From CAVUWL01 sp963700105 (GTDB taxonomy: Bacteria > Actinomycetota > Thermoleophilia > Solirubrobacterales > 70-9): a stretch of DNA of 64,000 bases. Below are positions 1-8,642 of this stretch, piece by piece. Position 1 is the first letter of the stretch. Every line of letters starts with the position of its first letter. The position numbers and the translations under genes are program-made. The notes beneath the pieces were generated by a model, which was given only the letters and a program-made list of their open reading frames with translations, was not told the DNA's origin and ran no database searches. The stretch spans positions 248,001 to 312,000 of the forward strand of contig CAVOWL010000001.1 in NCBI GenBank assembly GCA_963700105.1. The letters are read 5' to 3'.

Positions 1-176
1 GCCTCGACTTTGACGGTCTCCAGCTCCTTGGGCTCGGCAAGCACCTTCTGGTCGCGGAACATCACCGCGCGCAGCGCGACCTTCTCACCCTCCTTGGCGC
101 TGAGACGATCGACGAGCAGGAAGGTTCCCTTCTCGACCTTGTACTGCTTACCGCCGCTTTCAACCACTGCGTACAT
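1..176 (-). CDS. rplU: 50S ribosomal protein L21 (partial)
   Basis: Only the N-terminal ~58 codons are in the window; the gene runs off the left edge. The start (MYAVVESGGKQYKVEKG) is the characteristic L21 N-terminus. L21 binds 23S rRNA in the large subunit. It begins 2 bases after the stop codon of the upstream RNase E/G gene, so the two are almost certainly cotranscribed and translationally coupled. RNase E/G directly upstream of rplU is a recurrent actinobacterial arrangement. Confidence 0.95.
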   Translation of the reverse strand, partial: MYAVVESGGKQYKVEKGTFLLVDRLSAKEGEKVALRAVMFRDQKVLAEPKELETVKVE

Positions 177-178
177 GC

Positions 179-2023
179 TCACTCGTCCTTGCTGCCTTGA
201 TTGGCGCCAACGCGCCCACGATCGCCACTGCGCTCGCGGGTGCGCCTGCGCGGAGCCGAAGAGTCTAGCTCGGAGACGTCCTCGCCGCCGCCCGCGGCGC
301 CGTTTGGCGCCGCCATCTCAGGCAGCGAGGCAACCGCCGAGGAGCGAGCCACCTTCTCGATCCGAACCAGCTTGCGCTCACCGACGAAGCGTCCACCACC
401 GGTCACGCTGACGATGTAGGAGTCGATCCGAGCGACGGCGTCATCGGCGTTGTACATGTGCGGCTCATCGATCTTGACCAATACCTCCTCACCGACCTTA
501 AAGGGCAGCGCACGCTCCTCAATTTGTCCGCGCGTCCCTGACTCGATCAGGTCGAAGGTCTCGATCGGCAACGCATCTCCACCCTCAAAGTGAAACTGCT
601 TGCCGGTCTGTGCCTCGAGCTCGGCGAGCCCGCTCTCGCGATCGGTGAGCTCGCGCACCGCCTTCGGGTTCACCCGCAAAAGAAACGCCTCCGGCTCGGG
701 GTTCTCAGCGGCGATATCGCGCAGTTTGCGCAGCCCCTCCAGGGCGACCGTCTCGGCGGAAAGGACGACGCCCTCCCCCTCGCAGGTCGGACAGGGCGCG
801 GTCAGTATCTCGCGCACGCCGTCGGTCACGTTTTGGCGCGTCATCTCGACCAACCCCAGCGGGGAGACCTCGACGACATAGCTCTTTGACTTATCGGCGT
901 CAAGTGCTTTGCGCAGTGTTTTCAGGACTTTGTCGCGGTTGCGTGCGCGAGCCATGTCGATGAAGTCAATGACGATGATGCCGCCGATATCGCGCAACCG
1001 CAGCTGGCGCACTACCTCCTCGGCGGCCTCGGTGTTGACCCGGGTGATGGTCTCCTCCAATCCACCTTTGCCGCGCCCGGTGAAGCTGCCACTGTTGACG
1101 TCGATCACGGTCAGGGCCTCGGCGTAATCGATGATCAGATATCCGCCCGAGGGCAGATCGACGCGGCGGTTGAGGGTCGATTCGATCTCCCGGTCGACCT
1201 GCCACTTTTCAAACAACGGCTTTGTGCCGTCATAGAGCTCGACCCCGCTGACCAACTCCGGAGCGGTGCGCTGAAAGAAGCTGGTGACTCGGTCAAACTG
1301 CTTCTTGGAGTCGATGATCGCATTCTCGAAATCACTGAGGAAGATGTCGCGCAGAACTCGCACCGGCAGGTCGGCCTCTTGGAAGACCAGGTTCGGCGCC
1401 CGCGTCTCCACGGTGCGACGCTCGAGCACCTCATTGAGCTTGTACAGGTAGTCGATCTCGCGCACGAAGTCGGATTTCTTCGCCCCGTGAGCGGCGGTTC
1501 GCACGATCAGCCCGCCCGGCCCTTTGTAGGTGCGATCGACCATCTTGCGCAGGCGGTCGCGCTCGGAGTCGCTGAGGCGACGACTGACCCCGACTCCGCT
1601 TCCCTGCGGAGCAAAGACGAGGTAGCGCCCGGCGATCGAAACGTTCATCGAGAGCCTGGCGCCCTTGGTCTTGAGCGGGTCCTTGACGACCTGCACGACG
1701 ATCTCTTGTCCGGGTTTGATCAGCTCATTGATGCGGCGGCCGCTGCCGCGACCGCGCCTTGGAGCCTGCTCCCCTCCGGGCAAGACGATCTCATCGACGT
1801 GCAGGAAGCCGTTGCGCTCAAGGCCGATGTCAACGAAGGCGGCCTCCATGCCGGGAAGGACGTTGTCGACCTTTCCCTTGTAGATGTTGCCGACAATCGA
1901 GCGGCGGGAGCGCCTCTCGATATAGAGCTCGGCGACGTCACTTTTGGCCCCTTTGGCCTTGGCCTCAAGGACGGCCACGCGGGTCTCGCCACCATCGGCG
2001 GAAACCAGAATTGTCTTTTTCAT
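179..2023 (-). CDS. rng: Ribonuclease E/G family endoribonuclease
   Basis: A 614-aa single-strand-specific endoribonuclease of the RNase E/G family, acting in mRNA turnover and rRNA maturation. The N-terminal S1-type RNA-binding segment (residues ~38-125: GNIYKGKVDNVLPGMEAAFV) carries a Gly/Arg-rich insertion. The catalytic DNase I-like region contains DVNSGSFTG and IDFIDM, including the Mg-binding aspartates. A CPTCEGEG element near residue 410 matches the zinc-link cysteines. After the catalytic core comes a beta-rich tail (residues ~505-565, PFKVGEEVLVKIDEPHM), often seen in actinobacterial homologues, then an Arg/Gly-rich disordered end. It lacks the long E. coli RNase E scaffold, so rng-like is the better label. 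It sits between rodA and rplU. Confidence 0.9.
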   Translation of the reverse strand: MKKTILVSADGGETRVAVLEAKAKGAKSDVAELYIERRSRRSIVGNIYKGKVDNVLPGMEAAFVDIGLERNGFLHVDEIVLPGGEQAPRRGRGSGRRINELIKPGQEIVVQVVKDPLKTKGARLSMNVSIAGRYLVFAPQGSGVGVSRRLSDSERDRLRKMVDRTYKGPGGLIVRTAAHGAKKSDFVREIDYLYKLNEVLERRTVETRAPNLVFQEADLPVRVLRDIFLSDFENAIIDSKKQFDRVTSFFQRTAPELVSGVELYDGTKPLFEKWQVDREIESTLNRRVDLPSGGYLIIDYAEALTVIDVNSGSFTGRGKGGLEETITRVNTEAAEEVVRQLRLRDIGGIIVIDFIDMARARNRDKVLKTLRKALDADKSKSYVVEVSPLGLVEMTRQNVTDGVREILTAPCPTCEGEGVVLSAETVALEGLRKLRDIAAENPEPEAFLLRVNPKAVRELTDRESGLAELEAQTGKQFHFEGGDALPIETFDLIESGTRGQIEERALPFKVGEEVLVKIDEPHMYNADDAVARIDSYIVSVTGGGRFVGERKLVRIEKVARSSAVASLPEMAAPNGAAGGGEDVSELDSSAPRRRTRERSGDRGRVGANQGSKDE

Positions 2024-2073
2024 TTATTCAGCTCAGTTCAGATTGGTACGCATTCGCCCGGCGCCTCAGATGC

Positions 2074-3270
2074 TCACCAGGCGAACCTGCCCCTCTGGCT
2101 GAGCCGCGCTTGGATGTGGATGCTCTGCAGGACGCCCACCGCGAGAAACGTCGCGAGCACGGAGGATCCCCCGTAGCTCACCAGCGGTAAGGGAATGCCG
2201 GTGATCGGCATGATCCCAAGGGTCATTCCCACATTTACGAAGACCTGAAACAGCAGTGAGACGGCGATTCCGCCCGCCACCAGCGTTCCGTAGGAGTTCT
2301 TCGAGAGCGTCACAATCCGCAGCGCCCGCCAAAGCAGCAGGGCGTATAGGGATAGGACGAACGCGGCTCCGACAAACCCGTAGCGCTCACCGATCACCGC
2401 GAAGATGAAGTCGGTGCTTCGCTCGGGCACGAAATCGAGCCCCGTTTGGGTGGCCAGATCGCCGCGCCCGAGCTTTCCCCCGGAGCCGATGGCGATTTTG
2501 GCCTGATCTTGCTGATAGCCCGCGTTGCGCGGGTTCTGACTTGGATGCAAAAAAGAGGTGAGCCGCTGGGCCTGATAGCCCTTGAGCACCGGCGTCCCGA
2601 CCGCGGGAGCGACGACGAGGACGAGCACCACCATCCCCACCAGGGCGCCGCCAATCACCGCGAAATGGGTCCAGCGAACGCCGCCGAAATACATCACGCC
2701 CAGCGTCGCGGCGGCAAAGACCAAGGAGGTTCCCAGGTCTGGCTGCAAAAAAACCAAGGCGGCCGGGGCCAGGCCCAGGCCCAGGTAGCGCAGGGTCCGC
2801 CCCTTGGTCGAGCCGCTGCGGGCGCCATCGATGACGAAGCCGGCGAGCGCCAGGACCAGGAGAAGCTTGCCGAGCTCGGATGGCTGAAAGCTGAAGAAGG
2901 GGAGTTCGAAGGCACGGCGCGAACCCCGGGCCGCAATCCCGAAGACAAAGATCAGGGCGATGCTGGCGCAGAGAAAGGTGTAGATACCCACCCGCAGCTC
3001 GCGAAAGCGCGAATAATCAACCCGGGTCAGAGCCAACATTCCGAGCACACCCAAAACGCCGTAAACGAGCTGGCGATCGACGTAGTAGTGGGGGCTGCCG
3101 GGGACATCATGGAGGGTCGCCTGGCTCAGCACGAAGACGCTGAAGCCAACCAGCCCGATCGCGGCGAAGGCGAGCGTCGGGTCCATGAAGGGCAGTCCGA
3201 GTCGCTCGATTATGCTCGGCCTGGCAACAAAGGGTTCGGGACGGGCGTGGCGGGAACGGGTCGCATACAT
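2074..3270 (-). CDS. rodA: Rod-shape SEDS glycosyltransferase RodA
   Basis: A 398-aa polytopic SEDS protein that polymerises lipid II glycan strands with its cognate class B PBP during cell elongation. About ten hydrophobic segments are visible, with SEDS signatures such as FQPSELGKL and the C-terminal GIPLPLVSYGGSS. The ATG at 3270 overlaps the mrdA stop in a TGATG junction, which fixes the start; the reading frame stays open much further upstream, but that extension lies inside mrdA and is spurious. Last gene of the mre block before rng. Confidence 0.95.
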   Translation of the reverse strand: MYATRSRHARPEPFVARPSIIERLGLPFMDPTLAFAAIGLVGFSVFVLSQATLHDVPGSPHYYVDRQLVYGVLGVLGMLALTRVDYSRFRELRVGIYTFLCASIALIFVFGIAARGSRRAFELPFFSFQPSELGKLLLVLALAGFVIDGARSGSTKGRTLRYLGLGLAPAALVFLQPDLGTSLVFAAATLGVMYFGGVRWTHFAVIGGALVGMVVLVLVVAPAVGTPVLKGYQAQRLTSFLHPSQNPRNAGYQQDQAKIAIGSGGKLGRGDLATQTGLDFVPERSTDFIFAVIGERYGFVGAAFVLSLYALLLWRALRIVTLSKNSYGTLVAGGIAVSLLFQVFVNVGMTLGIMPITGIPLPLVSYGGSSVLATFLAVGVLQSIHIQARLSQRGRFAW

Positions 3271-5138
3271 CAGCCCGGACTCCCCCCATTGGGGCCGGCG
3301 GGGCCGGTCGTGTGCTTGCCGTAGTAGGCCTCCAGGATCTTCAGCGCAGCTGGCGCGGCCGATTCGGCGCCGAAGCCTCCTTCTTCGATCGTCACCGCCG
3401 TGACGATACGCGGATTCGGGTACGGGGACATGACGATGTACCAGGATTGGTAGGGATGAGGGGGCCGTTCTGCGGTCCCGGTCTTGCCCGCCACCGGGAC
3501 CGGGAAGCCGCCGAAGACGGCGTAGGAGGTGCCGCCGGAGCTCTGCGCGGCCTCGTGCATGCCTTCGAGGATCGCCGCCCTGTAGGTGGGGTTGACGTCG
3601 ACGTGGCGCCGTGGCGGCGGTTCGAATTCCTTCAGGATGCCGCCGGTCGGGTTTTCGACCTGCATGCCCACGTGGGGGGTAACTACAGTGCCGCCGTTGG
3701 CCACCGTGGCGTAGGCAATCGCCATCTGTAAGGGGTTCGTCTGCAGGTACCCCTGGCCGGTTGCCAGCTGGATGTTGCTCCCCGGCGACCAGGGGCCTTC
3801 GACTTTCCCTCGCCTGTATTCTCGTTCTTGCCAGCCTTTGCTTGGCAACAGGCCAACTTGTTGCTCGGGCAGATCGATCCCGGTCGGCCGACCGATCCCG
3901 AGTAGGTGGGCCCAGTGCTGAAGCGCCCCGGTGTTCCACATTCTATAGCCGAGGGTGTAGAAGAACACATCATCGGAGACCTTGATCGCCGGGACGAGGG
4001 TTAGGGCGCCGTAGGCGGCGTCGCCCGAGTTGTGGAAGCTCTCGCCGCCAACCGTCAGGGCGCCGTTGTCTACGATCGTCGTTTCCGGGGTGATCACGCC
4101 GCTGTTCAGCGCCGCCATCGCGGTGATGAGCTTGAAGGTGGAGCCGGTTGGATAGAGCCCTTCGGTGGCGCGGTTGGTGAGCGGCGACAGCGTGCTTCGG
4201 TAGAGGGTGTTGACCTGGGCCTGGGTCAGCGGCTTGGTGAACTCGCTCGGATCGTAGGTCGGGTAGGAGCCCAGGGCGAGAATCTGGCCGTTTTGGACGT
4301 TCATCGTCACGAAGGCACCGGGCAGACCGCGGGAGGCGAGCGCCGCTTCACCCGCAGCCTGCACCTTGGAATCAAGCGAGAGCCGCAGATTGTCGCCGGG
4401 AACCGGCGGCTTTGAGACGAGTTGGCCGCCCGGGGTCGGTTGTCCGAGCGCATTGACCTGGATCCGGGTCAGGCCCGGCTTGCCTCGCAGGAAGCGGTCA
4501 TAGGTCTCCTCGACCCCGCCCTGGCCGATCTGATCGCCTGCCTGTAGGTGGTGATACCGCGGTTCTTTCAGCTGTTCTTCGCTGACCTCCCCGACGGTTC
4601 CCAAAACATGGGCGGCGAGGGTCCCACCGGGGTAGTTTCGAACGAAGACGCGCTGCACCTGGACTCCGGGGAAGCGGTCCTGGTTTTCCTGCAGGTAGTA
4701 GACGAGGTCATAGCCGACGTCGTGGCGCAGGGTGATCGGGGCACCGGCGGCGACCTTCAGCTGCTCTCGCATCGTCCGGCGCAGCTGGCGTGGCGAGATG
4801 TGGGTTAGCGCGGCCAGACGGGCCATCTCGGCGCGGCGGTGGCTGCTGGAGAGCGGCAGCTTTTGCGGGTTGATCTGAAGCGCCAGGCTGGTCCGGTTGT
4901 CGACCAGGGTCTTACCGTTGCGATCGAGGATTTCGCCGCGCGGCGCTTCGACCCGAAAGGAGCGGGTGCGGTTGTTGTTGGCTTCGGCCAGATACTTTTT
5001 GGCGGAGAGGACCTGAAGGTCCCAGAGTCGGAAGAAGAGGACCGCAAAGAGGGCCACGGTGAGGCCCCCGATCACAGCGATACGCAGCGCCAGACCATTG
5101 TTCATCTGGGGCCGACGGTCATCGGAGCGCAGGTACAT
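3270..5138 (-). CDS. mrdA: Penicillin-binding protein 2, elongasome transpeptidase
   Basis: A 622-aa class B PBP that crosslinks peptidoglycan during elongation, the partner of RodA. There is a short cytoplasmic N-terminus, one membrane anchor (residues ~17-38) and a PBP dimerisation domain. The transpeptidase domain has the catalytic S333-T-F-K336 tetrad motif, an SDD motif at ~388 (SxN equivalent) and VAGKTGTAE (KTG box). The ATG at 5138 gives the standard N-terminus; an 80-residue upstream extension of the open frame lies in mreD and is rejected. It follows mreD by 8 bases and overlaps rodA by 1 base. Confidence 0.95.
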   Translation of the reverse strand: MYLRSDDRRPQMNNGLALRIAVIGGLTVALFAVLFFRLWDLQVLSAKKYLAEANNNRTRSFRVEAPRGEILDRNGKTLVDNRTSLALQINPQKLPLSSSHRRAEMARLAALTHISPRQLRRTMREQLKVAAGAPITLRHDVGYDLVYYLQENQDRFPGVQVQRVFVRNYPGGTLAAHVLGTVGEVSEEQLKEPRYHHLQAGDQIGQGGVEETYDRFLRGKPGLTRIQVNALGQPTPGGQLVSKPPVPGDNLRLSLDSKVQAAGEAALASRGLPGAFVTMNVQNGQILALGSYPTYDPSEFTKPLTQAQVNTLYRSTLSPLTNRATEGLYPTGSTFKLITAMAALNSGVITPETTIVDNGALTVGGESFHNSGDAAYGALTLVPAIKVSDDVFFYTLGYRMWNTGALQHWAHLLGIGRPTGIDLPEQQVGLLPSKGWQEREYRRGKVEGPWSPGSNIQLATGQGYLQTNPLQMAIAYATVANGGTVVTPHVGMQVENPTGGILKEFEPPPRRHVDVNPTYRAAILEGMHEAAQSSGGTSYAVFGGFPVPVAGKTGTAERPPHPYQSWYIVMSPYPNPRIVTAVTIEEGGFGAESAAPAALKILEAYYGKHTTGPAGPNGGSPG

Positions 5139-5146
5139 GGGCGGCT

Positions 5147-5695
5147 CTAGGCTCCCAGCACGGTCGATTGTTTGCGGTGACGAATGGCCGAATCCTCGAC
5201 CAGGGCCGGGCGCAGCAGACGCCGCACGCCCAAATAGATCGGCCAGCCAAGGAAAAAGGCAAAGATGCTTTTGATCAGCATGTCCCTGAGCACCAAGACG
5301 CTGACCGTGGCGTCGAGTCCCAACAGCATCTGTAAGGCGCCGAACCCGAGCTCCGAAAGCAGGGTCAGAACCATGCACATAAGCGGCGCTACGAGCGGGC
5401 TGTGGATCTCAAAGCGCTCCCGAAAGAGGCCAGCCAGATATCCGGTCGTGAGCAAAACCAACGAGCTGGCCCCAAGCGGCTCAATTAGCAGGCAGTCGAC
5501 CAAAAAGCCGATCGAGAATCCGCTCACTACTCCGGTCATGGTGCCGCCCAGCAGGCCCAGGGAGACGACTAGAGCCGGCAGAATGTCGGGGCTTGTATGA
5601 AACAGCGCGACCTGGGAGAAGAAGGAGAGCTGCAGCAGGACCCCCACCACGATGATCAAGACGATCCGGGCGAGGATCTTCGGAGTCAGGATCAT
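5147..5695 (-). CDS. mreD: Rod shape-determining protein MreD
   Basis: A 182-aa integral membrane protein with about five to six hydrophobic helices, including the N-terminal LARIVLIIVVGVLLQLSFF and central GFSIGFLVDCLL segments typical of MreD. MreD links MreC and the cytoskeletal MreB to the RodA/PBP2 machinery. Its ATG overlaps the mreC stop by 4 bases (ATGA), so translation is coupled. Sequence conservation in this family is low; position and topology carry much of the call. Confidence 0.92.
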   Translation of the reverse strand: MILTPKILARIVLIIVVGVLLQLSFFSQVALFHTSPDILPALVVSLGLLGGTMTGVVSGFSIGFLVDCLLIEPLGASSLVLLTTGYLAGLFRERFEIHSPLVAPLMCMVLTLLSELGFGALQMLLGLDATVSVLVLRDMLIKSIFAFFLGWPIYLGVRRLLRPALVEDSAIRHRKQSTVLGA

Positions 5696-6537
5696 CGGCG
5701 CCAGCCCCCGGTCAGGACCTGAACCATTTCAAGGTTGCGCAGGTCGGCGTAGGGCCGCACGTGGACCTGCAGGTTGGCCTCCTGTTCGGGGATCGATGCC
5801 TGGGTCACTTCGCCAATCGGCAGATTTGGCGGGAATAGAGAGGTCAGACCCTGGGAACGCCAGCCCGCGGTAACCACGGTCTCACCCCGCGGCACGTGCT
5901 TGCTGGAGTCAAGGAAGTCGAGGATAAGTTCCTCTGGGTCGCCGACCTCGGCCTTGACCACGCCCTGCACGCCCTGCGGCACGACTTTCGCCGAGACCGC
6001 GCTGGAATGGTCAGAGATCAGGGTGACCTGGGCGGAGCCGCCGGTGACCGCAGCGACCCGGCCGACCAGACCCTCGCCATTGACCACAGGGTCATTTACG
6101 GCGACGCCTTCTCCGCTACCCACATCGACCGTCACGGCCGAGTACCAGACGGTCGGCGAGCGCCCGATCACCGTCGCGGTGACTGGCTTATAGGCGCTGG
6201 GGAGAACCCTGCGGTCGAGGGAGAGGAGCCTGCGGAGCTGCGCATTTTCGGCGACGGCCGCCTGACTGGCGACGGCCTGCTTGCGGGCCTTGTCCAGTTC
6301 AAGCTGCAAGCGAGCATTGCGCCCACGCGCGTCGAAGGTCTGATCAAACCAGTTGACGAGGTCGCGGGCGGGCTTCAGCGCCCGCGAGGCCACTTCCTGC
6401 AGCGGGCTGAAGACCGTGCTGACGCCGCGCTGCAGGCCCGTTGAGCTTTGTCCGTAGGTGATCGTCAGCAACACGAAGGAGCCGATTACCAACAGGGCGA
6501 GCACCGCTCTACGGCGGCGTACTTGCTTTCGGTACAC
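5692..6537 (-). CDS. mreC: Rod shape-determining protein MreC
   Basis: A 281-aa bitopic protein: basic cytoplasmic N-terminus, one transmembrane helix (residues ~11-29), a coiled coil (~70-100, rich in Leu/Lys/Ala) and the periplasmic/extracellular double beta-barrel (VTATVIGRSPTVWYSAVTVD; VVNGEGLVGRV). MreC scaffolds the elongation complex and activates PBP2. The start is GTG at 6537, 38 bases downstream of the mreB stop. It overlaps mreD by 4 bases. Confidence 0.95.
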   Translation of the reverse strand: MYRKQVRRRRAVLALLVIGSFVLLTITYGQSSTGLQRGVSTVFSPLQEVASRALKPARDLVNWFDQTFDARGRNARLQLELDKARKQAVASQAAVAENAQLRRLLSLDRRVLPSAYKPVTATVIGRSPTVWYSAVTVDVGSGEGVAVNDPVVNGEGLVGRVAAVTGGSAQVTLISDHSSAVSAKVVPQGVQGVVKAEVGDPEELILDFLDSSKHVPRGETVVTAGWRSQGLTSLFPPNLPIGEVTQASIPEQEANLQVHVRPYADLRNLEMVQVLTGGWRR

Positions 6538-6575
6538 AATGAAGGCCTAAGTTTGGTGCTTTACATAAGCGCCGG

Positions 6576-7625
6576 CTAATCAAAACGCCGGGCTCCCGAA
6601 TTCTTCTTGCTGGCTCGGTGGATCGTCTCAAACTCCTCCAGCGAAATTCCTGAGCCAACGGCAACGCAGGTCAGCGGTGACTCTGCCAGCTGACACGGCA
6701 TCTGACACTCATCGCGCATGCGCTGCTCGAGTCCTTGCAAAAGCGCCCCTCCCCCGGCCAGGGTGATTCCGCGGTCCATGATGTCACCGGCGAGCTCGGG
6801 CGGGGTTCGGTCGAGCGTGTCCTTGACCGCATCGACGATGTGGCCAACCGTCTCATCCAGTGCCTCGCGAACCTCCTCGGAGCCGAGCGTGACGGTTTTC
6901 GGCAGACCCGAGACGAGGTCGCGCCCGCGGATCTCGGTGCGCACCTCCTCCGCTAGGGGCGAGGCTGAGCCGGCCTCGAGCTTCACCTCCTCGGCGGTCT
7001 GGGTTCCGATCGCCAGCTTGTACTCGTGCTTGCAGTGGCTGACGATCGCGTCGTCGAGCTCATCGCCGCCGACCCTGATCGACTCGGAGACGACGATCCC
7101 ACCGAGCGAGATCACCGCCACCTCGGTGGTGCCACCACCGATGTCGACGATCATCGAGCCGGTTGGCTCTGCAACCGGCAATCCGGCTCCGATTGCCGCC
7201 GCCATCGGCTCCTCGATCAGATAGGCATGTCGGGCGCCGGCCGAGAGGCACGCCTCCTCGACCGCGCGCTTCTCAACCCCGGTCACCCCCGAGGGAACGC
7301 AAACCACCACCCGGGGATGGGCAAAGCGGGTGGAGTGCACCTTCTTGATGAAGTGGCGCAGCATCTGCTCGGTGACGTCAAAATCGGCGATCACGCCGTC
7401 CTTGAGCGGGCGGATCGCCGTGATCGTTCCCGGGGTGCGTCCCAACATCCGCTTTGCCTCAACCCCGACCGCGTGCACCTGCCCGTTGCGGGAATCGATC
7501 GCAACCACCGAGGGCTCAGAGAGAACGATCCCCCGCCCCCTTACGTAGACGAGGGTATTGGCCGTGCCAAGGTCAACCGCCATGTCGCGGCCGCCGAGTC
7601 CGGTTAGATAGCTGATCAGGCCCAT
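6576..7625 (-). CDS. mreB: Rod shape-determining actin homologue MreB
   Basis: A 349-aa bacterial actin that organises peripheral wall synthesis. Visible nucleotide-binding motifs are MAVDLGTANTLVYV (phosphate 1), VDIGGGTTEVAVIS (phosphate 2) and GITLAGGGALLQGL (adenosine). The start ATG at 7625 gives MGLISYLTGLGGRDMAVDLG; the frame stays open another 61 codons, but those lie over the maf 3' end and do not resemble MreB. First gene of the mreBCD-mrdA-rodA group, 61 bases after maf. Confidence 0.96.
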   Translation of the reverse strand: MGLISYLTGLGGRDMAVDLGTANTLVYVRGRGIVLSEPSVVAIDSRNGQVHAVGVEAKRMLGRTPGTITAIRPLKDGVIADFDVTEQMLRHFIKKVHSTRFAHPRVVVCVPSGVTGVEKRAVEEACLSAGARHAYLIEEPMAAAIGAGLPVAEPTGSMIVDIGGGTTEVAVISLGGIVVSESIRVGGDELDDAIVSHCKHEYKLAIGTQTAEEVKLEAGSASPLAEEVRTEIRGRDLVSGLPKTVTLGSEEVREALDETVGHIVDAVKDTLDRTPPELAGDIMDRGITLAGGGALLQGLEQRMRDECQMPCQLAESPLTCVAVGSGISLEEFETIHRASKKNSGARRFD

Positions 7626-7686
7626 CGGGATTAGGAAAGCTCGGCGCGAATCATCCCAAAAGCAAGCAGGGGGGCCCGGTTGGGTC

Positions 7687-8238
7687 TCAGCCGTGGTCGA
7701 AGAACTGCGGAACCAACCGCACCAGCTGCGCGACGGGAAGCCCAACCACGTTGGACACGCTTCCCTCAATTCGCTCCACCAGGGTCGATCCGAGGGTTTG
7801 AATCGCATAGCCCCCCGAGCGCCCCCGCCACTCCCCGAAGGCCACGTAGCGCCGCCGCTCCTCGCCGCTCAGCTTTCTAAACACGACCTTTGTGCGCTCG
7901 AGACCGCTGCGCTCATCTCCGCCGATCACCACCAGGGCGCTGAGCACCTCATGGGCCCGACCCGAAAGCCGCTCCAGGTACTCCCCTGCCTGACCCGCAT
8001 CCCGTGGTTTGCCCAGCGCCCGTCCATCAACGATCACATCGGTATCGCAGGCGATGGTCAGATCCGCACCCGCCGCGGCGGCGGCCCTGGCCTTCATCCT
8101 CGCGTTCTCGAGCACCTCGACCTCGGGGTCACCGCCGCTCAGCTCCTCGATATCGGGCACAACCACCTCGAACTCGATCCCGAGCTTGCGGAGAATCTCA
8201 CTCCGCTGAGGAGATCCAGATGCGAGGACGACCTTCAG
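7687..8238 (-). CDS. maf: Maf-like nucleotide pyrophosphatase, CTG start
   Basis: A 183-aa Maf/HAM1-like nucleoside triphosphate pyrophosphatase that hydrolyses non-canonical or modified NTPs. The conserved N-terminal loop LASGSPQRSEILRKLG is encoded upstream of the first ordinary start codon (8166), so the real start must lie further up. In frame, no ATG/GTG/TTG exists between 8166 and an upstream stop. A CTG at 8236-8238 overlaps the ndk stop codon in a CTGA junction exactly like the usual ATGA coupling, and gives the normal family length. Other motifs: CDTDVIVDGRALGKP and GRSGGYAIQTLG. Confidence 0.88.
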   Translation of the reverse strand: MKVVLASGSPQRSEILRKLGIEFEVVVPDIEELSGGDPEVEVLENARMKARAAAAAGADLTIACDTDVIVDGRALGKPRDAGQAGEYLERLSGRAHEVLSALVVIGGDERSGLERTKVVFRKLSGEERRRYVAFGEWRGRSGGYAIQTLGSTLVERIEGSVSNVVGLPVAQLVRLVPQFFDHG

Positions 8239-8642
8239 GTCAGCTCGGGAAACCAGATCGCAATCTCACGCTCGGCGGACTCCTCAGAGTCCGAGCCGTG
8301 AACCATGTTAAAGGTCACCTCGAGGGCGAAGTCTCCCCGAATCGACCCAGGTGCCGCCTCCACCGGGTTGGTCGCACCGATCAGTTGGCGGGCCGCGCCG
8401 ACCGCCTCGTGCCCCTCCAAGACCATGGCCACCAGGGTGCCGCCGGTGATGAAGGAGACGAGCTCGCCGAAGAATGGCTTCTCGGCATGCTCGGCGTAGT
8501 GGCGGTTGGCAATCGGCTCATCGGCCCGCATCGTTTTCAGCGCCACGATGCGAAGGCCCTTGCGCTCGAAGCGAGCAATCACCTCGCCGCTCAGAGCCCG
8601 CTGAAAGGCGTCAGGCTTGACGAGGATCAGGGTCCGGCTCAC
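8235..8642 (-). CDS. ndk: Nucleoside diphosphate kinase
   Basis: A 135-aa NDP kinase that transfers the gamma phosphate of ATP to NDPs. The active-site histidine is H115 in NMVHGSDS; K9 (LVKPDA) and the GPxxP-type NPVEAAPGSIRGDF segment are present. Starts with GTG at 8642. Its 5' end overlaps the preceding zinc-ribbon gene by 32 bases, and its stop overlaps the maf start by 4 bases. Confidence 0.96.
   Translation of the reverse strand: MSRTLILVKPDAFQRALSGEVIARFERKGLRIVALKTMRADEPIANRHYAEHAEKPFFGELVSFITGGTLVAMVLEGHEAVGAARQLIGATNPVEAAPGSIRGDFALEVTFNMVHGSDSEESAEREIAIWFPELT

Noticed and set aside
10..411. Plus-strand frame opposite rplU and rng
   Set aside because: Composition is Arg/Ser-rich antisense of two certain genes.
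1379..2176. 265-codon plus-strand frame opposite rng
   Set aside because: Long only because of GC-rich third positions; antisense to a conserved enzyme.
3271..3939. Upstream extension of the rodA frame (about 223 codons)
   Set aside because: It lies entirely within mrdA in another frame and does not resemble SEDS proteins; the TGATG junction sets the rodA start.
5139..5378. N-terminal extension of mrdA
   Set aside because: The 80 residues are unlike PBP2 and overlap mreD; ATG 5138 gives the standard start.
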